In this document: piece after piece, positions 32,640 to 44,318 of the stretch
Layout of the letters: the number at the start of each line of letters is the position of its first letter
How positions within the stretch are numbered: the stretch's first letter is position 1
Source: Schistocerca nitens
Lineage: Eukaryota; Arthropoda; Insecta; Orthoptera; Acrididae
Length of the DNA stretch: 64,000 nucleotides
Direction of reading: 5' to 3'
Assembly (NCBI RefSeq): GCF_023898315.1
Contig: NC_064621.1
Location: 126,455,521-126,519,520 of the forward strand
Made by a program: the position numbers and the translations under genes
The notes under the pieces: model-generated
Seen by the model: the letters and a program-made list of their open reading frames with translations, nothing else
Told to the model about the DNA's origin: nothing
Databases searched by the model: none

Positions 32640-34569
32640 CAGTCGGTATTGTATTTGTAAATTGCCGTAGCTGTGTTGGAAAAGTACCAGAGCTTCAAGC
32701 GCCGATAGGAAGCACTGAAGTTGAAATCGTTATAGGAACAGAAATGGTACACAAAACACCTCCGAACACTGTTGCAGAAGCAACGAAAAAAGATGCCATA
32801 TTCAGAAGAACGCAAAATCCCCAAGTTTCAAGGACGCTCGAAAGTTAGTGCGGACGTCAATGCGAGATGCTTTTAATAGTTTCCACAATGAAAAATTGTC
32901 TCAAAATATCGTAGAAAACCCAAAGAGATTCTGGTCGTATGTACACCAGTGGCAAGAAACAGTCAATACAATCACTGCTCGATAGCGATGGAAATGTTAC
33001 CAATGATGGTGCCACTTAAGCCGAGTTACTAAATACAGTCTTCCGTAATTCCTTCACGAAAGAAGACGAAATAAATACTCCAGAATTCGAAACGAGAACA
33101 GCTGTCAGCATGAGTGACATAAAAGTAGATATCTTAGGTGTTGCGAAACAACTCAAATCACTTAAGAAAGGCAAGTCTTCCAGTCCAGATGGTATACCAA
33201 TCAGGTTCCTTTCAGAGTATGTAGACACAATAGCGCCTTCCTTAGCAATCATATACAACCGCTCACTTGACGAAAGGTCAGTTCCTAAAGACTGACAAAT
33301 AGCACAGGTCACACCAATACTCAAGAAAGGAAGTAGGAGTAACCCAATGGATACAGACCCATATCACCGGCCTCAATTTACAGTAGGATTATGGAGCATA
33401 TACTGTACTCAAACATTATGAATCACCTTGAAGAAAATGACTTATTGATACATAACCAACACGGATTCAGAAAATATCGTTCTTGTGCAACGCAGCTAGC
33501 TCTTTATTCCAATGAAGTAATGGGTGCTGTTGACAAGGGATCTCAGATCGATTCCATATTCCTAGATTTCCAGAAGGCTTTTGATACCGTTCCTCACAAG
33601 CGACTATTAATCAAATTGCGTGCATGTGGAGTATCGTCTCAGTTGTGTGACTGGATTCGTGATTTCCTCTCAGAGAGGTAACAGTTCGTAGTGATAGACG
33701 GTAAATCGTCGAGTAGAATATAAGTGATATCTCGCGTTCCGCAAGGTAGTGTCACAGGCCCTCTGCTATTCCTGATTTACATAAATGATCTAGGTGGTAA
33801 TCTGAGCAGGCCACTTACATTGTTTGCAGATGACGCTGTAATTAACTGTCTAGTAAAATCATCAGACGATCAATTCCAATTACAAAATGATCCAGAGAGA
33901 ATTTCTGTATGGTGCGAAAAGTGGCAATTGTCACTAAACAAAGAAAAGTGCGAGGTCATCCACATGGGTACTAAAAGAAATCCGATGTATTTCGGGTATA
34001 CAATAAATCACACAAATCTAAGGGCTGTCAATTCGACTAAATACCTAGGAATTACAATTACGAGCAACTTAATTTGGAAAGACCATATACATAATATTGT
34101 GGGGATGGCGAAACAAAGACTGCGCTTTGTTGGCAAAACACTTAGGAGATGCGACAAACCCACTAAAGAGACAGCCTACATTACACTTGCCCGTCCTCTG
34201 CTGGAATATTGCTGCGCGGTGTGGGATCCTCATCAGGTAGGATTGACGGAGGACATCGAAAAAGTGCAAAGAAGGGCAGCTCGTTTCCTGTGATCGCGCA
34301 ATAGGGGTGAGAGTGTCACTGATATGATACGCGAGTTGGGGTGACAGTCATTGAAACAAAGGCGGCCTTCTATGCGTCGAGATCTATTTACGAAATTTCA
34401 ATCACCAACTTTCTCTTCCGAATGCGAAAATATTTTGTTGACACCCACGTACGTAGGGAGAAATGATCATCATAATAAAATAAGAGAAATCAGAGCTCGA
34501 ACGGATAGATTTAGGTGTTCCTTTTTCCCATGCGCCATTCGAGAGTGGAATGGTAAAGAAGTAGCATGA
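32640..34569 (+). pseudogene. CR1-like ORF2, endonuclease deleted, RT decayed
   Basis: It begins IVFVNCRSCVGKVPELQAPI and VEIVIGTE (start of the endonuclease), then jumps at about 32745 to MVHKTPPNTVAEATKK, which corresponds to the linker just before the RT. RT pieces: KGKSSSPDGIPIRFLSEYVD (33110-33295), HILYSNIMNHLEENDLLIHN and SIFLDFQKAFDTVPHKRLL (33391-33681), RVPQGSVTGPLLFLIYINDL and TLFADDAVINCL (33724-34293, FADD intact), and the C-terminal end REIRARTDRFRCSFFPCAIR (to 34569). At least four stops or frameshifts. Confidence 0.88.
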
Positions 34570-35372
34570 AAATGATTAGACGAATCCTCCGCCGGACACT
34601 TAAGTATGAATTGCAGATAACCATGCAGATGTAGATGTAGATTACAGTGATTGCAGGGTTTATCAAAATCCGATTCAAATTTAAAGTGCTTATTAGACTA
34701 AGTGGAAATACAAACAGCAGTGGTAATGAATGTAGTGATCACGGCTATGATACTTAGAATGATATGAGAACTAAAAAAGTGAAACGAATGTTCTCATTTC
34801 GTAATGAAAGGCTATAGGACAAACAGTTCAAAAGCAGGTTGGCTAAATATGACGATGAAGGAATGACCAAGTGTGCTGTGTGTCCTGCTTCCTTTTCAAT
34901 AAAAAGTGAGAGTATTAGAGCCATGAGAAATCATTTACCAAGAGAGAAACGTAAACTTTATCTTGCGTCAACTTCTTTAGTGTGAAACATCCCTCCATTG
35001 ACAAATTACGCAGTCTATCTGTCACTTGTGTTTCATGGGGTTACGCATAACCGTAAATGCGTTTCTACTGATTGTGGTATCAAGCTAGGAAGCGCTGTTT
35101 TAAAAGACAGTTAAGTCCAAAACTTCATTGTGGGTGTATAAAGTGCGAGATACTGATTGCTGGTACATCAAGCGTCGGCTCCGCATTCGGCAAAACTCAT
35201 AGAAAATGAATTAAAAAATGGCATTAGTTTTCTTTGTTTCGACAGAAGCCTCCAATAACGGCAGGTTAGTATTAAATGCATTCATGTGAAGATAAATTAT
35301 TTTTCTTAGGTATGTGAGGCGAAGGAGAAATTACTAAGTTTGTATGACAATAGTAATGAAACATCTATGCTA

Positions 35373-36794
35373 CACTCCTGGAAATGGAAAAAAGAACACA
35401 TTGACACCGGTGTGTCAGACTCACCATACTTGCTCCGGACACTGCGAGAGGGCTGTACAAGTAATGATCACACGCACGGCACAGCGGACACACCAGGAAC
35501 CGCGGTGTTGGCCGTCGAATGGCGCTAGCTGCGCAGCATTTGTGCACCACCGCCGTCAGTATCAGCCAGTTTGCCGTGGCATACGGAGCTCCATCGCAGT
35601 CTTTAACACTGGTAGCATGCCGCGGCAGCGTGGACGTGAACCGTATGTGCAGTTGACGGACTTTGAGCGAGGGCGTATAGTGGGCATGCGGGAGGCCGGG
35701 TGGACGTACCGCCGAATTGCTCAACACGTGGGGCGTGAGGTCTCCACAGTACATCGATGTTGTCGCCAGTGGTCGGCGGAAGGTGCACGTGCCCGTCGAC
35801 CTGGGACCGGACCGCAGCGACGCACGGATGCACGCCAAGACCGTAGGATCCTACGCAGTGCCGTAGGGGACCGCACCGCCACTTCCCAGCAAATTAGGGA
35901 CACTGTTGCTCCTGGGGTATCGGCGAGGACCATTCGCAACCGTCTCCATGAAGCTGGGCTACGGTCCCGCACACCGTTAGGCCGTCTTCCGCTCACGCCC
36001 CAACATCGTGCAGCCCGCCTCCAGTGGCGTCGCGACAGCCGTGAATGGAGGGACGAATGGAGACGTGTCGTCTTCAGCGATGTGAGTCGCTTCTGCCTTG
36101 GTGCCAATGATGGTCGTATGCGTGTTTGGCGCCGTGCAGGTGAGCGCCACAATCAGGACTGCATACGACCGAGGCACACAGGGCCAACACCCGGCATCAT
36201 GGTGTGGGGAGCGATCTCCTACACTGGCCGTACACCACTGGTGATCGTCGAGGGGACACTGAATAGTGCACGGTACATCCAAACCGTCATCGAACCCATC
36301 GTTCTACCATTCCTAGACCGGCAAGGGAACTTGCTGTTCCAACAGGACAATGCACGTCCGTATGTATCCCGTGCCACCCAACGTGCTCTAGAAGGTGTAA
36401 GTCAACTACCCTGGCCAGCAAGATCTCCGGATCTGTCCCCCATTGAGCATGTTTGGGACTGGATGAAGCGTCGTCTCACGCGGTCTGCACGTCCAGCACG
36501 AACGCTGGTCCAACTGAGGCGCCAGGTGGAAATGGCATGGCAAGCCGTTCCACAGGACTACATCCAGCATCTCTACGATCGTCTCCATGGGAGAATAGCA
36601 GCCTGCATTGCTGCGAAAGGTGGATATACACTGTACTAGTGCCGACATTGTGCATGCTCTGTTGCCTGTGTCTATGTGCCTGTGGTTCTGTCAGTGTGAT
36701 CATGTGATGTATCTGACCCCAGGAATGTGTCAGTAAAGTTTCCTCTTCCTGGGACAATGAATTCACGGTGTTCTTATTTCAATTTCCAGGAGTG
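35373..36794 (+). mobile_element. Intact Tc1-like DNA transposon, copy 2
   Basis: 1,422 bp, the same length as the copy at 3078-4499. TA duplications at 35371-35372 and 36795-36796; inverted repeats start CACTCCTGGAAAT. The polyadenylation signal has changed from AATAAA to AGTAAA (36732-36737). It is inserted within the decayed hAT-type transposase. Confidence 0.95.
35617..36639 (+). CDS. Tc1-like transposase, copy 2 (DD32E, uninterrupted)
   Basis: 340 residues from the ATG at 35617 (MPRQRGREPYV) to the stop at 36637-36639, no frameshift. It differs from the copy at 3322-4344 by six residues that I can see: S5R, C to R and R to S in the QWCRDRREW segment, E156V next to the first catalytic Asp (FSDVSRF instead of FSDESRF), R to Q in ERHNRD, S to G in PTPSIM, and H to Y in NARPH. 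The catalytic D155, D244 and E277 remain. The E156V and H-to-Y changes touch highly conserved motifs, so this copy may be weak or inactive in spite of its open frame. Confidence 0.92.
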   Translation: MPRQRGREPYVQLTDFERGRIVGMREAGWTYRRIAQHVGREVSTVHRCCRQWSAEGARARRPGTGPQRRTDARQDRRILRSAVGDRTATSQQIRDTVAPGVSARTIRNRLHEAGLRSRTPLGRLPLTPQHRAARLQWRRDSREWRDEWRRVVFSDVSRFCLGANDGRMRVWRRAGERHNQDCIRPRHTGPTPGIMVWGAISYTGRTPLVIVEGTLNSARYIQTVIEPIVLPFLDRQGNLLFQQDNARPYVSRATQRALEGVSQLPWPARSPDLSPIEHVWDWMKRRLTRSARPARTLVQLRRQVEMAWQAVPQDYIQHLYDRLHGRIAACIAAKGGYTLY

Positions 36795-37388
36795 TATTTC
36801 CAGAAAACATAAGTGTATTTTAGATGAACACAATTTGGGAGTTTATAATATAGCAAAGTTCGGTGCAGACGACGTAGAGGTGAACTTCGGAAAACATCAC
36901 TCACTCTTTCAAAATTTTAAATCTTTAAACAGTAATATAATTGAAGCTAATTTTAATTGTCATGCTATTCATAATGTGGCCAAAAATACATTCAAAATAA
37001 TTAAAGTCGATTTCGAGAGTCTCACATTGAAAATCTACAACTAGTTCTCATCTTTTAGTAAGAAAACTCATGACCTCAAAAAAGTCGGACTTTATTGAAT
37101 AAGAATATTCAACAAATTTACGACATATTTCTGTACAGCACTTGTCCCTGTTGCGGGCTCTTGAGTTTTTTATACTTTACAAAGATACTGAGAAGCTATT
37201 TCGTCGCATCTTCTCTCTGGAGGAGAAGAAGAGACCCACCCTTTAATATGGACCAAGGCGTGGACGAAGAAGATGAACGATCGCTTCCATTTTTTTTTAT
37301 ATGAAGTTCGTACATGACTATATGATTTTTAACACATCAACAATTTTACAACTTGGAAAATGGAAAACACAACGGGCAGACCTTCAAA

Positions 37389-37578
37389 TCGTTCAAATGG
37401 CTCTGAGCACTATGGGACTTAACTTCTGAGGTCATCAGTCCCCTAGAACTTAGAACTACTTAAACCTAATTAACCTATCACACACATGTATGTCCGACGC
37501 AGGATTCGAACCTGCGACCGTAGCGGTCGCGCGGTTCCAGACTGTAGCACCTAGAACCGCTCGGCCATCCCGGCCGGC
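37389..37578 (-). mobile_element. SINE, family A, inside the hAT-type remnant
   Basis: Minus-strand head ggccgggatggccgagcgg, B box GGTTCGAATCC, common body, 3' end agccatttgaacg. No clean target duplication was recognised. Confidence 0.92.
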
Positions 37579-38065
37579 GGCAGTTCTTGAATCTAGATTA
37601 AAAGACAGTTTCCTTGGTTCTAATGTGAATCAAAATCTGAGGAGGTGAGCAAATCAGAACCGAACGAATTTAGGAAAGATAATGCTAATATTTGTCAGTG
37701 AAGCCTAAACTTTCTATATAAGTGGTTTAATTTCGGAAAGTCGTCTTTTAAGAAATTTACTGTCCTTAGCATGAAATATGGTAGATAGTGTCAATGACCG
37801 TAGCATAAAAGTAAACGGAGACGAACTGTACAACGTATTCAGCGCGTTAAGAAGTGTCGTCGAAACTTTTAACACTTCAGATTTACCAACAGACAAAAAT
37901 TGGTTCATTTCTTTAGTAAAACTGCAGCCCCAAACCGATAGTGAAATTTGTGAGCAACACACACGTAGGGCGAGTGTTTTCCCTGATGAAAAACTTGAGG
38001 ACTGATGAGAGAAACCAACTTAAGATGAAATTTACGGAAAGTGAACATCTAGTTAAAATAAACTG

Positions 38066-39386
38066 CACTGCTGGCCATTAAAATTGCTACAGACGCGAAA
38101 TTTAACTGACTGGAAGAAGATACTGTAAATGATTAGCTTTTCAGAGCATTCACACAAGGTTGGCGCCGGTGGCGTCACCTACAACGTGCTGACATGAGGA
38201 AAGTTTCCAATCGATTTCTCATACACAAACAGCAGTTGCGTGGTGAAACGTTGTTGTGATGCCTCACCTAAGGAGGAGAAATGCGTACCATCACGTTTCT
38301 GACTTTGATAAAGGTCGGATTGTAGCCTATCGCGATTGCGGTTTATCATATCGCGACATTGCTGCTCGCGTTGGTCGAGATCCAATGACTGTTAGCAGAA
38401 TATGGAATCAGTGGGTTCAGGAGGGTAATACGGAACGCCGTGCTGGATCCCAATGGCCTCGTATCACTAGCAGTCGAGATGACAGGCATCTTATCCGCAT
38501 GGCTGTAACGGATCTTGCAGCCACGTCTCGATCCCTGAGTCAACAGATGGGGACGTTTGTAAGACAACAACCATCTACACGAACAGTTCGACGACGTTAG
38601 CAGCAGCATGGACTATCAGCTCGGAGACCATGGCTGCGGTTACCCCTGACGCTGCATCACAGACAGGAGCGCCTGCGATGGTGTACTCAACGACGAACCT
38701 GGGTGCACGAATGGCAAAACGTCATTTTTTTTTGATTAATCCAGGTTCTGTTTACACCATCATGATGGTCGCATCCGTGTTTGGCGACATCGCGGTGAAC
38801 GCACATTGGAAGCGTGTATTCGTCATCACCATACTGGCGTATCACCCGGCGTGATGGTATGGGGCGCCATTGGTTACACGTCTCGGTCACCCCTTGTTCG
38901 GACTGACGGCACTTTGAACCGTGGACGTTACATTTCAGATGCTTCACGACCCGTGGCTTTACCCTTCATTCTATCCCTGCGAAACCCTACATTTCAGCAG
39001 GATAATGCGCGACCGCATGTTGCAGGTACTGTACGGGCCTTTCTGGATACAGAAAATGTTCGACTGCTGCCCTGACCATCACATTCTTCAGATCTATCAC
39101 CAATTGAAAACGTCTAGTGAATGGTGGCCGAGCAACTGGCTTATCACAATATGCCAGTCATTACTCTTGAACTGTGGTATCATATTGAAGCTGTATGGGC
39201 AGCTGTCCAGGCGTATCAAGGCCGTTATTACGGCCAGAGGTGGTTGTTCTGGGTACTGATTTCTCAGGATCTATGCACCCAAATTGCGTGAAAATGTAAT
39301 TACATGTCAGTTCTGGTATAATATATTTGTCCAATGAATACCCGTTTATCTTCTTCTTGGTGTAGCAATTTTAATGGCCATTAGTG
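38066..39386 (+). mobile_element. Tc1-like element, family 2, copy B (broken)
   Basis: Ends CACTGCTGGCCATTAAAA (left) and the complement of CACTAATGGCCATTAAAA (right), with TA at 39387-39388; the left flanking TA has changed to TG. The transposase starts at ATG 38259 (MPHLRRRNAYHHVSDFDKGR) and meets a TAG at 38598-38600 in the second DNA-binding region. Further pieces read GVSPGVMVWGAIGYTSRSPL and FQQDNARPHVAGTVRAFLDT (to 39075), where a W-to-stop change ends the frame. A short deletion removes part of the 5' UTR. Confidence 0.92.
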
Positions 39387-39388
39387 TA

Positions 39389-39770
39389 TAATATGAGCTC
39401 CTCAGAGTTCTGTCAGCATTTTGTGCGTGAGAAGAAACTTCTAAAGGCCGCTACATCAGACAACTAGTACACCTATAAGCTCCAGCCCCAGCCCCTATGA
39501 TTTTCACTGATATGTAAGGTAAGCACTGTCAAGTTTTAAGTGTTTTAGGTTTAACGTACGGTATTTGTACTTTAGTATCGGTGTGAGGATAAAAAAAATG
39601 TCGAACGTTAGCAAGAACTGCACATTTATTATATTAAGTACTATCTTTCCTTCGAGGTGCCTCTACTGTTGACTCGCGGAATGTGACAGTGTCCCGACAG
39701 TCTTAAACCCTCTCCTCTCCGCAACTCCCTCTCCCCTACACATTTTCCTCCACTACCAACAATTAGCTTT
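39389..39770. other. No feature recognised
   Basis: A short stretch between a Tc1 copy and a retrotransposon fragment. No motif was seen. Confidence 0.5.
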
Positions 39771-39774
39771 TCCT

Positions 39775-40345
39775 TGAAGCCACGGCGTGCGTTATGTCAA
39801 TACATGCCTTTAATAAATTTATGCCATACAGCTCTTCCGTCCGCTTTTCGATGTAGCATCTCTCCCGACCTACCCATCAGAGCTTTAACATGCCTGTGTA
39901 ACACCATACTTCGAAAACTTCGATTCTCTTCTGGCTTGTACTGTTTATCGTTATAAGGCCACACTCCAAACTAATAATTTCAGAAAACGTTCTTAACTGT
40001 TAAATTTGTATCCCATCTGAACTAATATTTCATTTTCAGAAAAGCTTTTCTTATTACTTCCTCTCTGCAATTTTTATTGTCTGCAATATAATGGTAGGGT
40101 TGACGAATTATATCTTTGACCAATTAGTTCTCGTTTCATTTTTGTTGATGCTTGGCTTATAACCAGTTTTCAGTGTGTTAAATTGATCTTCAAAGTCCTT
40201 TGTCACTTCTAACGGAATTACAACGTTATCAACAAATCTTAACATTTATGTTTTTCTCTCGTAGCCTTCAATACCTTTCTATATTTCTCCTTGATTTCCA
40301 TTAACGCTTGCTGTATATACAGATTGGATTGCGATTATAACCTCA
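39775..40345 (-). mobile_element. Family R retrotransposon RT fragment (copy 3)
   Basis: On the minus strand shifted frames read LRFVDNVVIPLEVTKDFEDQ (FADD decayed to FVDN), then KRIEVFEVWCYTGMLKL, the same blocks as LRFTYDIVILSETAKDSEDQ and the downstream CYRRML-type region of copies 1 and 2. Diverged and full of stops. Confidence 0.7.
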
Positions 40346-42755
40346 CCTGACTTTCTTCTCAATTAAAGGCGGCAGCTATCAAGAGATATATAGCAAATAC
40401 CGATATTCTGTGGAATCGTTATCAATACCCAAAACATGTTTCATTTATACATCAATAACAATGATATAATTCCCCAATGTGTCGAGTTTTCATTACTCTA
40501 TCAGGAGAGAGTGCAACGAGCTTTGGAAAAGAACGCCAGGCTCTCCGAGGCAGATAAGACCATTAGAGGCAGACTATAAGCTAGGAATGGAAAGGAAGTA
40601 AGATTGGGATTTAATGTACCTTCGAGGAGAGTGTTAATCGAGCAGCAAAAAGGTGAGAAGTAACGTCTCCAGTGCACTTTTCAAACGCATCATTAGTATT
40701 CGCATTACTCAGTCTACATAGACCACAAAAAACCTAACTGCTGATGTTGGTGGGAGGACCTGAACTCCATTGTTTCCGAAAAATTCAGTGCGTCAGACAC
40801 TGCGTCATCTCATTTGGTGGCAAGTTTTGAATGTAATCCTGGCCTTAGGCACCAGATCAGTTAATCAGAAAAACTGCGCCAACACCTGTCCTCCTCTCGC
40901 CGTCGGATTATTGATGAAAAAAAATTCTTACCCGACAATGATTGACGGAAGTCTTATGCAGATAAATGCCACTACACCAAAGTGTGTCATTGTCCCGGGC
41001 GACGGAGCCGGATGAGGGAATAATGGAAACCTAAATCACATCAGGCGGACTTGCCTTCAAACTAATTCATTGTGAACTGGAGATCGCCATTCTTCACTTA
41101 GTGTAAGAGTAATCACGGTAGGATGAGCAGTATTGCTACTATGAACGCATCACGTACCGCTGATATGAAATGGAGCGAAGACTAATTTCACTTGTTGATA
41201 AACGCTAGTTAGCACTGTACTTAGCTGAAAATTGTAAATAATAAACAACGACGAGTATCCAAATCTTGTTGTTGTATATTAATGCTTTTTAATGCTCTGT
41301 TCATTAAGTTAATTTTTTCCTTAATTCTTATTTTAATAATAAATATCGTTGCTTTTTATAATCATTCCCCTGTAACTACAGATTTTCATATATTTCATGC
41401 TCATATGTAATTCTATTTAGGTTTCTGTGTTCTAAATTTCAAACTTTTCGTTGACACCAAAACTATTGTATTGATTTATCTGGAGAGAGCATCTTTGCAA
41501 TGGCTTCTACAGTCTTCGACACTATTTTTGTAATAAAAGAACATATGTCTATTCAACATATTCACGTTATTCTTCGTGTTAACGTATTGTCTTACGTGTG
41601 AATAGAGTACTTTAATCGAGCGTATAATTTTGCGCAGTTAAATGTGTAACATTGATCATATGCCAATGATCATGACTGGGCACATGTTCCGCATTAATTT
41701 CGTTTTCTGTAACTATAGGTTATGTGATGAATGTTTTATAGATGTAGGATGATAGTTTTCGGTTAGTGATCATTCTGCTTAATTATGGTATTCTTCGTTG
41801 TATATAGTACCTGAGGACGATCTATTGTTCAGGTGAAACTGTTATTTTTCGTAAAGTGACATACACCTATGATTTTTCAAAAACTGTTTATGTTCATCCT
41901 GTGACGCAAACACAAAACAAGGCTTAACATCGCTCTTTGTTCCACAGGCACTGTAACGGCAGAGAACAACATCGAGAATTCATACTGTGTCGATCCAAGC
42001 TTGGGATTAATTTCCGTAATGGGTGAGCTGCTTAAAAGAATTTTCCTGATTGTGGAACTTTACTAGTAGAATGCGGCTAGGTAATGGCGCCAGAGCACTT
42101 TTAACAGTTCCTATATTGTGGCACCAAAGCCACCTGGCATTTAACGTTGATTCTTTCAGTAACTTGAATGTAATGTATCAGGAAAACCTCTTTGCTGTTA
42201 GATACATAGAGACAACTCGACTACCGTGCTTTGTACGCACCGATGGCGTAGTTTTGGAGCGTGAATTGATACTGCTTTTCTCGTCTCACATGAATGCATT
42301 AGCTCTGTTTATACTTAAGAGGCATTTACTAAATTGCAGTCTGCTATATGGATGCTAAGGCAGCAGGTGATTTTACGACTTAACCACGTCTTGGGCTGTA
42401 GCTTGCTTTAAAAAATGACAGATAACATTGCATTGTTTCTCACATAAGCTGTTTCAGCTGCTGAAGGTAGCTCATTTGTTGGTGTAAGCAACTGCGAAAC
42501 TGCTTGTCGAATGTGCGAAACATATAAGATCAGCCTGTTTGGCGAGAAAAATTTTCTAGGAAAGAGACAAATAATAATAAAGGACTTCGAAGAGTAGGGT
42601 ACGAATGTCACGGCAGGTCTTAAGGAAGAAAGACATAACTCTAAATTAGATGATATCATTTGGTGCAGTCATGTGATGCAATAAGGCGAAGAAGAATTGC
42701 TGATGAATGAGTCTGGAAGAATCGTTCCTTCGAAAAGAAAAAGAGTAATTTCCTA
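40346..42755. other. AT-rich stretch, no gene recognised
   Basis: About 2.4 kb. A frame of 102 codons at 42050-42358 and one of 81 codons at 40770-41015 have no recognisable domain and fit chance expectation. Confidence 0.5.
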
Positions 42756-42766
42756 CCTCGTCCTTC

Positions 42767-42984
42767 AAAAAAAATGGTTCAAATGGCTCTGAGCACTATG
42801 GGACTTAACATCTATGGTCATCAGTCCCCTAGAACTTAGAACTACTTAAACCTAACTAACCTAAGGACAGCACACAACACCCAGCCATCACGAGGCAGAG
42901 AAAATCCCTGACCCCGCCGGGAATCGAACCCGGGAACCCGGGCGTGGGAAGCGAGAACGCTACCGCACGACCACGAGATGCGGG
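42767..42984 (-). mobile_element. SINE, family B
   Basis: Minus-strand head cgtggtcgtgcggtagcgtt, B box GGTTCGATTCC, then the common body. Perfect 11-bp duplication CCTCGTCCTTC at 42756-42766 and 42985-42995. Confidence 0.94.
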
Positions 42985-42995
42985 CCTCGTCCTTC

Positions 42996-43655
42996 CCTTA
43001 CCCGAATTTGCGCACTGTCTGTAATGAGCTCATCGTCGATAGTATTCCTTCCTATGTTCCTTATTCCTGCTCCAGTATTATAAATCGACGAAACTACGTT
43101 ATTGTAGATACGAACAGGATGTCGGGAGAGGTTTCCTCTTAGAATCACGAAATACAGCTGCTCACTGGCCGTTTCATAACGGAGTTAGATAGTGAAGTGG
43201 TTGGACACTGGTTCAAGTACATTTTACAGATGCCGAGATAGGTGTATCAGCCCAAGACAGCATCCATCCCGCATCCATCTCGACGAAGCTGTTGTCCCGT
43301 CTCTAATGGCTTCCACGTCAACTGGGTGATAAGACTAGGTGTTAAATTACAAACTTTTCCTTTATGAATGTTTAAGAATTGCTTGTTACTGATGTGAGAC
43401 CTGTGCTTCTGCCAGGAAATACTGAGAAAAATGTTAGGTGGGAGCATAAGTTCGTATCGTTTTTGTTCTGCATTTTCGTATTGCAGTTGCTATTGGTTTA
43501 TTTATCGATTGTCACTTTTTATTTGTGCTTATCTGTTGCTATATCAGTTGACACATTATTATTTTGTCATTTGGAGATAGTGAAGCTGTGGACGCTTGTA
43601 AATAGAGTACCAAGTGGAGAAATCGCAACATTTTCAACATATTTTTCTTCTTGAG
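42996..43655. other. No feature recognised
   Basis: Short frames only. No motif was seen. Confidence 0.45.
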
Positions 43656-44318
43656 TTCAATAGTGAGGTGACACCAGCGGAGGCAGCCAGAAATATTTGC
43701 CTCAGTGTACTCGAGAGCTTGCAAATGTGATGCACCGAGATCAATGGGTACCCACCACATGCTCTAAGCCAAAATCAGAAAAATAGGTGGGTGGGTGGCC
43801 ATATGTGTTACTTTACTTCCTCGTCATCAATTGGCTCCTGATCCACACCTACCATTCCTATCCTGTAGCGTCACTGGTGACGAGAATTGATGTCTTTATG
43901 CTAACATAAGTAAAAGGAAGGAATGGTTGACCCCAAACAAAGCAGCAACTCCTCGTGCGAAGTCCTGCACACATCGACAAAAGATAATATGATACGATTG
44001 GTGGAACAGTGACGGTGTGCCATGGTATGATACTAATTGTTTCCCAGAGATACAACCATCACTACTGGTATTTATTGTCAACGACTGAGACGTCATGTAG
44101 ACGCCATCCAAGAACAACGACAAGGAAGACGGTGTGAAGTGATGCCACTCCACGAGAACGCCCGCTCGCATTCTACACTACTGGCCATTAAAATTGCTAC
44201 ACCACGAAGATGACGTGCTACAGACGCGAAATTTAACCTACAGGAAGAAGATGCTGTGATATGCAAATGATTAGCTTTTCAGAGCACTCACACGAGGTTT
44301 GCGCCAGTGGCGCACGTA

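Larger units (their letters stand above)
31224..34643 (+). mobile_element. CR1-like retrotransposon copy 2, with 5' UTR, ORF1 and internally deleted ORF2
   Basis: The most complete 5' region in the window: duplicated 5' UTR units, ORF1 from 31597, the first residues of the endonuclease, then RT to the TAGATG tail near 34625-34643. Most of the endonuclease and the linker are missing; the junction is at about 32745. Numerous stops. The true 5' end may lie a little upstream of 31224. Confidence 0.88.
34700..38040 (+). pseudogene. hAT-type (DUF4371-like) transposase, decayed and split
   Basis: In broken frames, in order: a BED-like zinc-finger region (YDDEGMTKCAVCPASFSIKS, then MRNHLPREKRK) at about 34850-34970; FHGVTHNRKCVSTDCGIKLG near 35030; VFFVSTEASNNGR near 35230, the block with a catalytic-type Asp/Glu. 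After the intact Tc1: DEHNLGVYNIAKFGADDVEV, NFGKHHSLFQNFK and NCHAIHNVAKNTFKI (36820-37044). After a SINE: GDELYNVFSALRSVVETF (37778-38005). This order matches hAT-like transposases often named '52 kDa repressor of the inhibitor of protein kinase-like'. Similarity is by eye; many stops. Confidence 0.65.
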
